Assembly (NCBI GenBank): GCA_045629045.1 | Contig: JAZQQM010000032.1 | Location: 1-44,299, forward strand | DNA: 44,299 nt | Origin: JAILLW01 sp045629045 | Lineage (GTDB): Bacteria > Bacillota > Clostridia > Lachnospirales > Lachnospiraceae | Direction: 5' to 3' | In this document: positions 8,307 to 15,967 of the stretch, in pieces | How positions within the stretch are numbered: position 1 is the first letter of the stretch | Layout: each line of letters opens with the position of its first letter | The notes under the pieces: generated by a model | Databases searched by the model: none | What the model was told of the DNA's origin: nothing | What the model saw: only the letters and a program-made list of their open reading frames with translations | Program-made: the position numbers and the translations under genes

Positions 8307-9137
8307 TTACACGCCGAGTTTATGAAACTCGGCGATTCTTTTTTCGAAGGTTGTGTAATATTTAAAACCGCAGTCGAGAAGATAATCTTCGACAATATTA
8401 AAACCATCGGCGAGATGTGATGCATCATGGGCATCGGAACCGACAGTTATTATTTCACCGCCTAACTGTCTGTACTTTTTAAGTATATCTTTGCAAGGGT
8501 TGAGCTCTTTAAGATTGTGACGAAGAGCGCCGGTATTTACCTCAATACCCTTTTCCATTTCAAGTATTTTTTCGAGAATGGGATCTATTATATCTTTGTA
8601 CTTATCATATGAATAGTCGGCATCCTTGTTCTGACCGTATCTGACAATATAATCAAGATGACCCCATACATCAAAATTACTGAACATATCAAGGGATTTT
8701 TTGAGTTCCAGGAAATACTCCCTGTAAGCTTCTTCTTCATTACGACCTTCAAAATAGGCGGGATAGTAGTAGGGGTCCTGATGATTAACAAGATGAGTAG
8801 ATGCAATAATAAAGTCGAATTCATGTGACTTGGCAAATACAGCAAGCTCACGGCGCAGATGGGGCTGGACACCGATTTCGACACCAAACAGAACATTAAT
8901 CTTAGAAGCATACTTTTCACGAAGACCGAGTAACTCATAAAGATATGAGTCCGCATTAAGATTAAAGGCAACCTCGCCGGGGTGCTTGGGGTCTTCCGGG
9001 AAATCAAGATCGTGATGTTCTGTAAAGCATATATTTTTAAAACCTAATTCGATTCCGCGAAGAATGTGGTTTTCCATTAATTCCGTAGAATCTGTCGAAT
9101 GATTTGAATGTACGTGATAATCACTTAATATAGGCAT
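8307..9137 (-). CDS. Histidinol-phosphatase, PHP family
   Basis: A 276-residue cytoplasmic metal-dependent phosphatase of the HisK/HisJ type, converting L-histidinol phosphate to histidinol. PHP metal motifs are clear: DYHVHSNHS at the N-terminus, FTEHHDLDFP, the ASTH segment, WGHLDYIVRYG, EVNTGALR and GSDAHDASHL near the end. The ATG is preceded on the minus strand by GGAGG about 8 nt away. No his-operon gene is adjacent, so the enzyme may equally act on another phosphoester, as solitary PHP proteins often do. Its last codons share the hairpin that ends the convergent lipoprotein gene. Confidence 0.88.
   Translation of the reverse strand: MPILSDYHVHSNHSTDSTELMENHILRGIELGFKNICFTEHHDLDFPEDPKHPGEVAFNLNADSYLYELLGLREKYASKINVLFGVEIGVQPHLRRELAVFAKSHEFDFIIASTHLVNHQDPYYYPAYFEGRNEEEAYREYFLELKKSLDMFSNFDVWGHLDYIVRYGQNKDADYSYDKYKDIIDPILEKILEMEKGIEVNTGALRHNLKELNPCKDILKKYRQLGGEIITVGSDAHDASHLADGFNIVEDYLLDCGFKYYTTFEKRIAEFHKLGV
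8312..8344 (+). terminator. Terminator between the convergent lipoprotein and PHP genes
   Basis: Perfect stem CGCCGAGTTT (8312-8321) / AAACTCGGCG (8325-8334) with a 3-nt loop, then ATTCTTTTTTT on the plus strand. It lies inside the 3' coding end of the minus-strand PHP gene. Confidence 0.85.
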
Positions 9138-9180
9138 ATATTTGTCCTCCGCAATACCTCAATACTAAAATATTTGTACT

Positions 9181-9189
9181 ATTCTAACA
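9181..9189 (-). promoter_or_regulatory. Extended -10 promoter of the PHP gene
   Basis: Read on the minus strand this is TGtTAGAAT, 44 nt upstream of the PHP start codon. No good -35 is seen at 17 nt. Confidence 0.5.
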
Positions 9190-9253
9190 CTTAATTAGTC
9201 AAAATGCTACAAAGCCATCAACATATTGAAGATTTATAGGGCATAATTCACTC

Positions 9254-9282
9254 TTGCACTTTTGCGTAGATTTATGTAGAAT
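9254..9282 (+). promoter_or_regulatory. Promoter of gap
   Basis: TTGCAC (9254-9259) and TAGAAT (9277-9282) are spaced by exactly 17 nt. The predicted leader is about 90 nt before the ATG of gap. Confidence 0.65.
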
Positions 9283-9378
9283 AGTAATGCTGATTAAGTT
9301 CGACAAACTTTTAACACAGTGATGGTTAAGTTTTAGGTCGAAAAATATAAAACATTTCATTTTTAGGAGGAATCTAAA

Positions 9379-10380
9379 ATGGCAGTAAAAGTAGCAATTA
9401 ATGGTTTCGGTCGTATCGGTCGTTTAGCATTCAGACAGATGTTTGGTGCAGCAGGATACGAAGTAGTAGCAATCAATGACTTAACATCTCCTAAGATGTT
9501 AGCTCACCTTCTTAAGTACGACTCTTCACAGGGTAAGTACGCTAAGGCTGACACAGTTTCAGCTGGTGAAGATTCAATCACAGTTGATGGCAAGACTCTT
9601 AAGATTTACAAAGAGCCCGATGCTAACAATTGTCCTTGGGGCGAGCTTGGTGTAGATGTAGTTCTTGAGTGCTCAGGTTTCTATACATCAAAAGAAAAGG
9701 CACAGGCACACATCAATGCCGGCGCTAAGAAAGTAGTTATTTCAGCTCCTGCTGGTAACGATCTTCCTACAATCGTTTACAACGTTAACCACAAGACATT
9801 AACAAAGGATGACAAGATCATCTCTGCAGCTTCTTGTACAACAAACTGCTTAGCTCCTATGGCTAAGGCTCTTAACGATTTAGCTGGAATCAAGTCTGGT
9901 ATCATGAGCACAATTCATGCTTACACAGGTGACCAGATGATCCTTGATGGTCCTCAGAGAAAGGGTGACCTCAGAAGATCACGTGCAGGCGCTATCAACA
10001 TCGTTCCTAACTCAACAGGTGCTGCTAAGGCAATCGGCCTTGTTATCCCTGAGTTAAATGGTAAGCTCATCGGATCTGCTCAGAGAGTTCCTACTCCTAC
10101 AGGTTCAACAACAATCCTTGTTGCTACAGTAGAAAAGAGCGTTACTAAGGAAGAAATCAATGCAGCAATGAAGGCAGCTGCTACAGAGTCATTCGGATAC
10201 AACGAGGAAGAAATCGTTTCTTCTGATATCGTTGGATCAACATATGGTTCAATCTTCGATGCTACACAGACAATGGTTGGCGAAGACAACCTCGTTCAGG
10301 TAGTTTCTTGGTATGATAACGAGAACTCTTACACATCTCAGATGGTTCGTACAATTAAGTACTTCGCTGAGCTTGGCTAA
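9379..10380 (+). CDS. gap: Glyceraldehyde-3-phosphate dehydrogenase, type I
   Basis: A 333-residue glycolytic enzyme that oxidises glyceraldehyde-3-phosphate with NAD+ to 1,3-bisphosphoglycerate. The NAD-binding loop NGFGRIGR is at residues 8-15. The active site ASCTTNC places the catalytic cysteine at C153, and the substrate loop GDLRRSRAGA follows. Length is standard. The start has a strong AGGAGG ribosome site. Codon use is more biased (many GCT, AAG, GTT) than in neighbouring genes, as expected for very high expression. It heads the gap-pgk-tpi cluster, and its own promoter and terminator suggest it can be transcribed alone. Confidence 0.98.
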   Translation: MAVKVAINGFGRIGRLAFRQMFGAAGYEVVAINDLTSPKMLAHLLKYDSSQGKYAKADTVSAGEDSITVDGKTLKIYKEPDANNCPWGELGVDVVLECSGFYTSKEKAQAHINAGAKKVVISAPAGNDLPTIVYNVNHKTLTKDDKIISAASCTTNCLAPMAKALNDLAGIKSGIMSTIHAYTGDQMILDGPQRKGDLRRSRAGAINIVPNSTGAAKAIGLVIPELNGKLIGSAQRVPTPTGSTTILVATVEKSVTKEEINAAMKAAATESFGYNEEEIVSSDIVGSTYGSIFDATQTMVGEDNLVQVVSWYDNENSYTSQMVRTIKYFAELG

Positions 10381-10408
10381 TTAGTTCTTAAGAACAGATT
10401 TTGACTTT

Positions 10409-10440
10409 AAGGGTCCGGTCCTGTTGGGCCGGACCTTTTT
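10409..10440 (+). terminator. Terminator after gap
   Basis: GGTCCGG (10412-10418) pairs with CCGGACC (10429-10435), followed by TTTTT. It sits between gap and pgk, so pgk expression depends on read-through or its own promoter. Confidence 0.88.
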
Positions 10441-10443
10441 AAG

Positions 10444-10474
10444 TTTTCTGTGACAATGCGCAAGTTACAGAAAA
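10444..10474 (+). promoter_or_regulatory. Hairpin in the pgk leader
   Basis: TTTTCTGTGAC (10444-10454) pairs with GTTACAGAAAA (10464-10474) with one G-T pair and a 9-nt loop, then TATATTTTTTT and the pgk ribosome site AGGAGG. It resembles a second terminator or attenuator just before pgk. Its CTGTGAC arm also resembles the REP-like hairpins found later in the window, but it lacks their central sequence. Confidence 0.5.
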
Positions 10475-10500
10475 ATATATTTTTTTAGGAGGACAAAGAT

Positions 10501-11733
10501 ATGTCATTAAACAAGAAAAGCGTTGATGATTTTAACGCAGCCGGCAAGCGCGTACTCGTTCGTTGCGACTTTAATGTTCCTTTAAAGAACGGTGAAATCA
10601 CAGATGAAACACGTATCGTTGCTGCATTACCTACAATCAACAAGTTATTAAAAGACGGAGCTAAGGTTATTCTTTGCTCACACTTAGGTAAGGTTAAGGA
10701 AGGCCCTAACGAGAAGGAGTCACTTGCACCTGTAGCTAAGAGATTATCTGAAAAGCTTGGTAAGGAAGTAGTATTCGTTGCTGATTATAATGTAACAGGT
10801 CAGGCTGCTACTGATGCAGTAGCTGCTATGAAGGATGGAGATGTTGTACTTCTTCAGAATACCCGTTTCCGTGGCGAAGAAGAAACAAAGCCTAATAAGG
10901 CAGGTGAAGCTTTCGCTAAGGAATTGGCTGATTTAGCTGATGATTATGTATGTGATGCATTCGGTTCTGCTCACAGAGCACATGCTTCTGTTGCTGTAGT
11001 AACTAAGTACATCTCAGAAAAAGGCGGAGTTAATGCTGTTGGATACTTAATGCAGAAGGAAATCGACTTCCTCGGCAATGCAGTTGAGAATCCTGTTCGT
11101 CCTTTCGTTGCTATTCTTGGCGGTGCTAAGGTGGCTGATAAGCTTAACGTTATTGATAACCTTCTTGAGAAGGCTGATACACTTATCATCGGTGGTGGTA
11201 TGGCATTCACATTCCTTAAGGCTAAGGGATATGAAATCGGTAAGTCACTTGTTGATGATGAGAAGATTGACTACTGTAAGGAAATGATGGCAAAGGCTGA
11301 TAAGCTTGGTAAGAAGTTATTACTTCCTATCGATACAGGTATTGCTGCAGGTTTCCCTGATCCTATCGATGGACCTATCGATGTAACATACGTTGATTCA
11401 AGTGCTATCCCTGCTGATATGGAAGGTCTTGATATCGGACCTAAGACACAGGAATTATTCGCAAACGCTGTTAAGGAAGCTAAGACAGTTGTTTGGAACG
11501 GACCTATGGGTGTATTCGAGAATCCTACTCTTGCAAAGGGAACAATCGCAGTTGCTAAGGCTCTTGCAGAGACAGATGCAACAACAATCATCGGTGGTGG
11601 TGATAGTGCTGCTGCTTGTAACCAGCTTGGATTCGCTGATAAGATGAGCCACATCTCAACAGGTGGTGGAGCTTCTCTTGAATTTTTAGAGGGTAAGGAA
11701 CTTCCCGGCGTTTACGCTGCAGACGATAAATAA
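10501..11733 (+). CDS. pgk: Phosphoglycerate kinase
   Basis: A 410-residue glycolytic kinase transferring phosphate from 1,3-bisphosphoglycerate to ADP. Recognised by KRVLVRCDFNVPLK at the N-terminus, the LLQNTRFRGEE segment, GGAKVADKLNVI, the nucleotide-site WNGPMGVFE and the C-terminal IIGGGDSAAA and STGGGASLEFLEGKELPG. Slightly longer than the usual ~395 residues. AGGAGG lies 7 nt before the ATG. Codon bias matches gap and tpi. It is followed, with an imperfect tandem repeat between, by tpi. Confidence 0.98.
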   Translation: MSLNKKSVDDFNAAGKRVLVRCDFNVPLKNGEITDETRIVAALPTINKLLKDGAKVILCSHLGKVKEGPNEKESLAPVAKRLSEKLGKEVVFVADYNVTGQAATDAVAAMKDGDVVLLQNTRFRGEEETKPNKAGEAFAKELADLADDYVCDAFGSAHRAHASVAVVTKYISEKGGVNAVGYLMQKEIDFLGNAVENPVRPFVAILGGAKVADKLNVIDNLLEKADTLIIGGGMAFTFLKAKGYEIGKSLVDDEKIDYCKEMMAKADKLGKKLLLPIDTGIAAGFPDPIDGPIDVTYVDSSAIPADMEGLDIGPKTQELFANAVKEAKTVVWNGPMGVFENPTLAKGTIAVAKALAETDATTIIGGGDSAAACNQLGFADKMSHISTGGGASLEFLEGKELPGVYAADDK

Positions 11734-11816
11734 ATAATTAATTCGCTTCGGGGCTTATTGCCCCGGAGGCGATAAATAAATGATTAATTCGTTTTTTTGG
11801 GGTGTTGCCTCGGAGA
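11724..11816 (+). repeat. Imperfect 46-47 bp tandem duplication spanning the pgk stop codon
   Basis: Unit 1 (11724-11769) and unit 2 (11770-11816) both start CGATAAATAAAT and share 21 of their first 22 bases, diverge in the middle, and end TGCCnCGGAGR. The unit includes the last pgk codons. Unit 1 contains a strong hairpin (CGCTTCGGGGC / GCCCCGGAGGCG); unit 2 keeps only traces of it and has a T7 run. The last partial copy grades into the tpi ribosome site. Confidence 0.75.
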
Positions 11817-11832
11817 CGATGGAGGAAATAAA

Positions 11833-12579
11833 ATGGCTAGAAGAAGAATTATTGCCGGTAACTGGAAGATGAATAAGACTCCCAGCGAGGCTGTTGCACT
11901 TTGTGCAGAATTAAAAGATTTAGTTAAGAATGATGCAGTAGACGTAGTATATTGCGTACCTGCAATTGATATTGTTCCTGTAGCTGAGGCTATCAAGGGA
12001 ACAAATGTAAAGCTTGGTGCTGAGAACTTCTATATCGAAGATAAGGGTGCTTTCACAGGCGAAATTTCAGCTCCTATGCTTAAGGATGCAGGCGTTGAGT
12101 ACATCATCATCGGTCACTCAGAGAGAAGAGATATCTTCGGTGAGAACGATATCCTTATCAACGCTAAGGTTAAGAAAGCATTTGCTGCAGGTCTTAAGCC
12201 TATCCTTTGCTGCGGTGAGTCACTTGCTCTCCGTAAGGCAGGAACATATAAAGAGTGGATTGCACGTCAGATTAAGTGGGATCTTACAGACGTAACAGCT
12301 GACCAGGTTAAGGAACTTGTTATCGCTTACGAGCCTATCTGGGCTATCGGTACAGGCGAAACAGCTACAGCTGACCAGGCTCAGGAAGTATGTAAGATGA
12401 TCCGTGAGGTTATTGCTGATTTATATGACGCTCCTACAGCAGAAGCAGTTCGTATTCAGTACGGCGGTTCTATGAATGCAGGAAATGCTGCAGAACTCCT
12501 TGCTAAGGACGACATTGATGGCGGACTTATCGGTGGTGCAGCTTTGAAGCCTGACTTCGGACAGATCGTTAATGCATAA
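11833..12579 (+). CDS. tpi: Triosephosphate isomerase
   Basis: A 248-residue cytoplasmic enzyme interconverting dihydroxyacetone phosphate and glyceraldehyde-3-phosphate. It has the NWKMNKT start with the catalytic Lys, the electrophile His in IIGHSERR, the catalytic Glu in YEPIWAIGTG (the signature) and the phosphate-binding YGGSMN and GGLIGGAALK loops. ATG 11833 is chosen because GGAGGA (11821-11826) precedes it by 6 nt and MARRRIIAGNWKMN matches the family start; an upstream in-frame GTG at 11797 would add 12 residues with no homology. It completes the gap-pgk-tpi cluster. Confidence 0.98.
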   Translation: MARRRIIAGNWKMNKTPSEAVALCAELKDLVKNDAVDVVYCVPAIDIVPVAEAIKGTNVKLGAENFYIEDKGAFTGEISAPMLKDAGVEYIIIGHSERRDIFGENDILINAKVKKAFAAGLKPILCCGESLALRKAGTYKEWIARQIKWDLTDVTADQVKELVIAYEPIWAIGTGETATADQAQEVCKMIREVIADLYDAPTAEAVRIQYGGSMNAGNAAELLAKDDIDGGLIGGAALKPDFGQIVNA

Positions 12580-12598
12580 TAAGCTAAATATAATTATT

Positions 12599-12630
12599 AA
12601 AAGACTTCAACGGTTGTTGAAGTCTTTTTT
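12599..12630 (+). terminator. Terminator after tpi
   Basis: Perfect 13-bp stem AAAAGACTTCAAC (12599-12611) / GTTGAAGTCTTTT (12616-12628), loop GGTT, T run. It closes the glycolytic cluster. Confidence 0.93.
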
Positions 12631-12642
12631 ATTTGATACAAT
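12614..12642 (+). promoter_or_regulatory. Promoter of the GT2 gene, overlapping the tpi terminator
   Basis: TTGTTG (12614-12619), 17-nt spacer, TACAAT (12637-12642) with a TGa extension. The -35 lies in the right arm of the tpi terminator. Confidence 0.6.
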
Positions 12643-12677
12643 ATCTTGTGGTTACATATTTACAGAGGGGAACATCT

Positions 12678-13751
12678 ATGGGACGTAAATTTTCTATTAT
12701 AATTCCTTGCTATAATGTTGAAGAATATATTTCCGAATGTCTTGACTCCATTATTAACCAGACTATTGGACTTAATGATATTGAGATAATTCTGGTGGAT
12801 GATTGCTCAACGGACAGTACCGTACAGATAATACGTGAATATGAGGAAAAATATTCTGATAACATATTACTTGTATTGCTGGAACAGAACGGTCGGCAGG
12901 GGCATGCCAGAAATGTGGGTATGGAGTATGCAAGCGGTGAATATATCTGCTTTATTGATTCTGATGATTATGTAAGAACAGATATGTTTGCAATCCTGAA
13001 GATGATTGTAAGTGTCGCGGATCTTGATGTGGTGCAGTTTAGATACAAAATGTTCCTGCCGGAGAATAAGCCTCAATATGAAGTTGTTGAAGATATACCT
13101 AAACTTCTCGGTACTGACATTTTTACTGTTTATGAATACGGCAAATTCCGTAAGAAACTGCTTACTGATTTCGAAATACTTAATGAGTCCTGTACGCAAA
13201 AGATATACAAAAGAACCATGCTTAATAAATATGGCTTTGCATTTATGGAAGGCGGAGCGTATGAGGAACCCCTGTTTACACATCCTATTAAATATGTAGT
13301 TAATAATGTAGCTGTTTTGGAAATGCCGTTGTATTGGTACAGAGCCAATTCGGAAGGTACTACTTTTAATTATATGACGGACCCCAAAACAATTCTTGAC
13401 CATGTGAATGTTCAGCTTAAATTGAGAGAATACCTTGAATCAACTAATTTGTATGAAGGATTTAAGGAAGAATCGGACTTTTATTTTATTCATTCCTTTT
13501 ATTCGGAACCCTTTATCTTCATGAAACTTCGCGGATGGATTTTACCGGTTGGTTTATTTAGATATCTCAAAAAAGAAGTAATAGAACATCTGCCGGAGTG
13601 GGATAAGAATTGTTATGTTTATGATCCGGGTATGAAGAAAGAAAAGGAATTGTTTGATCTTTTGAAGACGGATGAACCGGATGATGATAAAATGCAAAAA
13701 ATAATTGATGGTGTTGTTGACAGACTGGTTGTAGGTCAAAACTCTTTTTGA
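12678..13751 (+). CDS. Family 2 glycosyltransferase
   Basis: A 357-residue soluble or peripherally bound glycosyltransferase of the GT-A fold. The start MGRKFSIIIPCYNVEEYISECLDS, the nucleotide-binding DDCSTD, the HARNVGMEYASGEY segment and the metal-binding DSDD (FIDSDDYV) are typical of GT2 enzymes using nucleotide sugars for surface polysaccharide or teichoic acid synthesis. No membrane span is evident. ATG 12678 follows AGAGGGG. It is the first gene of the envelope region after the glycolytic cluster. The sugar and acceptor cannot be deduced. Confidence 0.9.
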   Translation: MGRKFSIIIPCYNVEEYISECLDSIINQTIGLNDIEIILVDDCSTDSTVQIIREYEEKYSDNILLVLLEQNGRQGHARNVGMEYASGEYICFIDSDDYVRTDMFAILKMIVSVADLDVVQFRYKMFLPENKPQYEVVEDIPKLLGTDIFTVYEYGKFRKKLLTDFEILNESCTQKIYKRTMLNKYGFAFMEGGAYEEPLFTHPIKYVVNNVAVLEMPLYWYRANSEGTTFNYMTDPKTILDHVNVQLKLREYLESTNLYEGFKEESDFYFIHSFYSEPFIFMKLRGWILPVGLFRYLKKEVIEHLPEWDKNCYVYDPGMKKEKELFDLLKTDEPDDDKMQKIIDGVVDRLVVGQNSF

Positions 13752-13757
13752 TACAAT
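13749..13757 (+). promoter_or_regulatory. Extended -10 promoter upstream of the FIST gene
   Basis: TGaTACAAT overlaps the stop codon region of the GT2 gene. A 12-bp direct repeat TATTGTGCATGA follows at 13759-13770 and again at 13814-13825, the second copy containing the FIST start codon. Confidence 0.5.
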
Positions 13758-13821
13758 ATATTGTGCATGAGGATTAATTTGTTTCGATACATAGTATGTT
13801 TACTGAAAGTAGGTATTGTGC

Positions 13822-14943
13822 ATGAAAAATTATCACGTCGCATACAGTAATGAAAAAAATATAAATGCAGCATTTGAAGAAGTGGTTCTTCAAATCAGAA
13901 AATGGTCGGAGGGGAGAAACCCCATATTAATTTTGTTTTCTTCTAATGTTGACGATTTTTCATTTGTCGCAAAGGAAATGTACGAGAAGTTCCCTGCGTC
14001 AACGGTTATGGGAATGTCATCATATATTAATTTTAGTTCCGAAGGTTACGGTATTAACGGAGTGAGTGCTATAGCCGTGTATGCCGGAATTGAGTGCAGC
14101 TCGGGAGTGCTCTATGATATTACGACTTATCCGTTAAGATATGTTCATAATGTTAACGATGCATTAAATGCTATCGGAACAGTAGAAAATCTGGTGACAT
14201 TGGAATTTACGCCTGCATTCGGTAACTGCGAAGAAATAGTACAGGATACATTCAGAACGGCCTTTACGGGAGTCAGAGTTCCTGTAGTAGGTTCTTCTGC
14301 AGGGACACCTAACGGAAGAGAAGTATCATATGTGTCTTTGAACGGACAAATATATGACGAAGCTTGCGTATTTACAATAATACGTAATTTAAACGGGCCT
14401 GTTCATATCTTTAAAGAGAATCTGTTTAAACCCACAGGTGATGAATATAAGGCTACTGATGTTGATTGTGATGAAAGAGCGGTTTATGAGTATGATTCGC
14501 GCCCTGCGGCTGCAGTTGTTGCAAACGCATTACATATTCCTATCGAAGACCTTGAGGATGAACTGTTAATGCATCCTGTGGGTAGAACGGAAAAAGGCGA
14601 ATTGTACATAACCGAAGTTGATAAGATACATCCTGACGGAAGAATTACATATTTTTCACGTATTTATAATAATTGTATTGTGCAGCAACTTGAGCTTGAC
14701 GATATGGATATGGTTTGGAAAGAAACGGCAATGAATGTACATGAGAAGGTTAGCGATATATCTTTTTCATTAGTGGTTAATTGCTGCTCACGGTCAAATT
14801 ATTTCCTAAAAGAAGATAAGTTTGATGAATATAACAGTTTCCTTACGACGGAGTACGGTAATTTCTTCGGAGTATCAGGCTACGGTGAACAGATGAATTT
14901 TACACATCTTAATCAGACTATGTTGCTGGTATGCTTTGAATGA
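13822..14943 (+). CDS. FIST-domain protein
   Basis: A 373-residue cytoplasmic protein made of FIST N and FIST C regions only. The N half (NPILILFSSNVDDFSFVAKEMYEKFPASTVMGMSSY) and the C half (AVYEYDSRPAAAVVANALHIP, ending with the conserved late segment FFGVSGYGEQ) match the family, thought to be small-ligand (perhaps amino-acid) sensors usually attached to signalling domains. Here no kinase, chemotaxis or cyclase domain is fused, so it may act alone or with a partner. ATG 13822 (GTGCATGAA) is preferred over an in-frame TTG at 13816; the ribosome site is weak (AAAGTAGG). It sits between two glycosyltransferase genes. Confidence 0.82.
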   Translation: MKNYHVAYSNEKNINAAFEEVVLQIRKWSEGRNPILILFSSNVDDFSFVAKEMYEKFPASTVMGMSSYINFSSEGYGINGVSAIAVYAGIECSSGVLYDITTYPLRYVHNVNDALNAIGTVENLVTLEFTPAFGNCEEIVQDTFRTAFTGVRVPVVGSSAGTPNGREVSYVSLNGQIYDEACVFTIIRNLNGPVHIFKENLFKPTGDEYKATDVDCDERAVYEYDSRPAAAVVANALHIPIEDLEDELLMHPVGRTEKGELYITEVDKIHPDGRITYFSRIYNNCIVQQLELDDMDMVWKETAMNVHEKVSDISFSLVVNCCSRSNYFLKEDKFDEYNSFLTTEYGNFFGVSGYGEQMNFTHLNQTMLLVCFE

Positions 14944-14981
14944 TTGAAGATAATATATTTTTATACTAGAATGAGAGTGTT

Positions 14982-15929
14982 ATGGACAGCAGATTATATG
15001 TTGTAATCCCGTGTTATAACGAAGCGGAAGTCCTTCCGGAAACAGCAAAGCGTATTAAAAGCAAAATGACAGAGCTTATTGGTAACGGAAGCATTGATGC
15101 CGATTCGAGAGTTTGTTTCATAAATGACGGATCGAAAGATACGACATGGGAGATAATTAAACAATTACATACTGAAGATAAATTATTCAGCGGAATTAAC
15201 TTAAGTTGTAACCGCGGCCATCAGAACGCATTACTTGCAGGCCTTATGACTACTATGGATAATGCGGATATGATTATCTCTATGGATGCGGATTTGCAGG
15301 ATGACATTAATGCGATGGATGAGATGATTAAGAAATACCATAACGGATGCGATGTGGTTTACGGTGTAAGATCCAATAGAAAGAAGGATTCATTTTTTAA
15401 GAAAAAGACTGCCGAAGGCTATTATAAGATGATGAATCGAATGGGTGTAAAGACCGTATTTAATCATGCTGATTACAGGCTGCTGAGTAAAAGAGCTCTT
15501 GACGGACTTGCGGGATTTAAAGAGGTTAATTTGTTCCTGCGGGGAATCGTGCCTATGGTAGGCTTTAAGTCGGATGTTGTGTATTACGAAAGAGGTGAAC
15601 GCTTCGCAGGAGAAAGCAAATATCCGCTTTCGAAGATGTTATCCTTCGCTGTTGAGGGAGTAACGTCACTATCGATTAAACCAATACGATATATAACGGG
15701 ACTTGGATTTTTAGTATTTTTGTTCAGCGTTATTATGCTGATTTACAGTTTCATCAGACATTTTATGGGTGAAACAATTCAAGGTTGGACGACTCTTATG
15801 GTTTCCATATGGGCAACAGGAGGACTGATTTTGTTTTCACTTGGAGTTGTAGGTGAATATGTCGGAAAGATATACCTTGAAACGAAAGGAAGACCGAGAT
15901 TTATCATTGAAGAGTTCCTAGATGAATAG
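14982..15929 (+). CDS. GT2 polyprenyl-phosphate hexose synthase-like (DPM1/GtrB type) glycosyltransferase
   Basis: A 315-residue membrane enzyme. The GT-A domain has VVIPCYNEAEVLPETAKRI, FINDGSKDTTWEII, NRGHQNALLAG and the metal-binding DADLQDD. Two C-terminal spans (about 230-255 and 268-292) precede a short cytoplasmic tail (GKIYLETKGRPRFIIEEF). This layout fits GtrB-type enzymes, which move hexose from a nucleotide sugar to undecaprenyl phosphate. A TATACT at 14962-14967 could be its promoter. Several downstream genes encode GT-C-like membrane proteins, the class that uses such lipid-linked sugars outside the cell, so it is a plausible donor-maker for them (inference). Confidence 0.88.
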   Translation: MDSRLYVVIPCYNEAEVLPETAKRIKSKMTELIGNGSIDADSRVCFINDGSKDTTWEIIKQLHTEDKLFSGINLSCNRGHQNALLAGLMTTMDNADMIISMDADLQDDINAMDEMIKKYHNGCDVVYGVRSNRKKDSFFKKKTAEGYYKMMNRMGVKTVFNHADYRLLSKRALDGLAGFKEVNLFLRGIVPMVGFKSDVVYYERGERFAGESKYPLSKMLSFAVEGVTSLSIKPIRYITGLGFLVFLFSVIMLIYSFIRHFMGETIQGWTTLMVSIWATGGLILFSLGVVGEYVGKIYLETKGRPRFIIEEFLDE

Positions 15930-15967
15930 GAACTCTATCAATTTATTTGGGGAATTGTAGGGGAATT

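Noticed and set aside
12867..13403. 178-codon minus-strand frame
   Set aside because: Shadow of the GT2 gene at 12678; composition and lack of a ribosome site argue against it.
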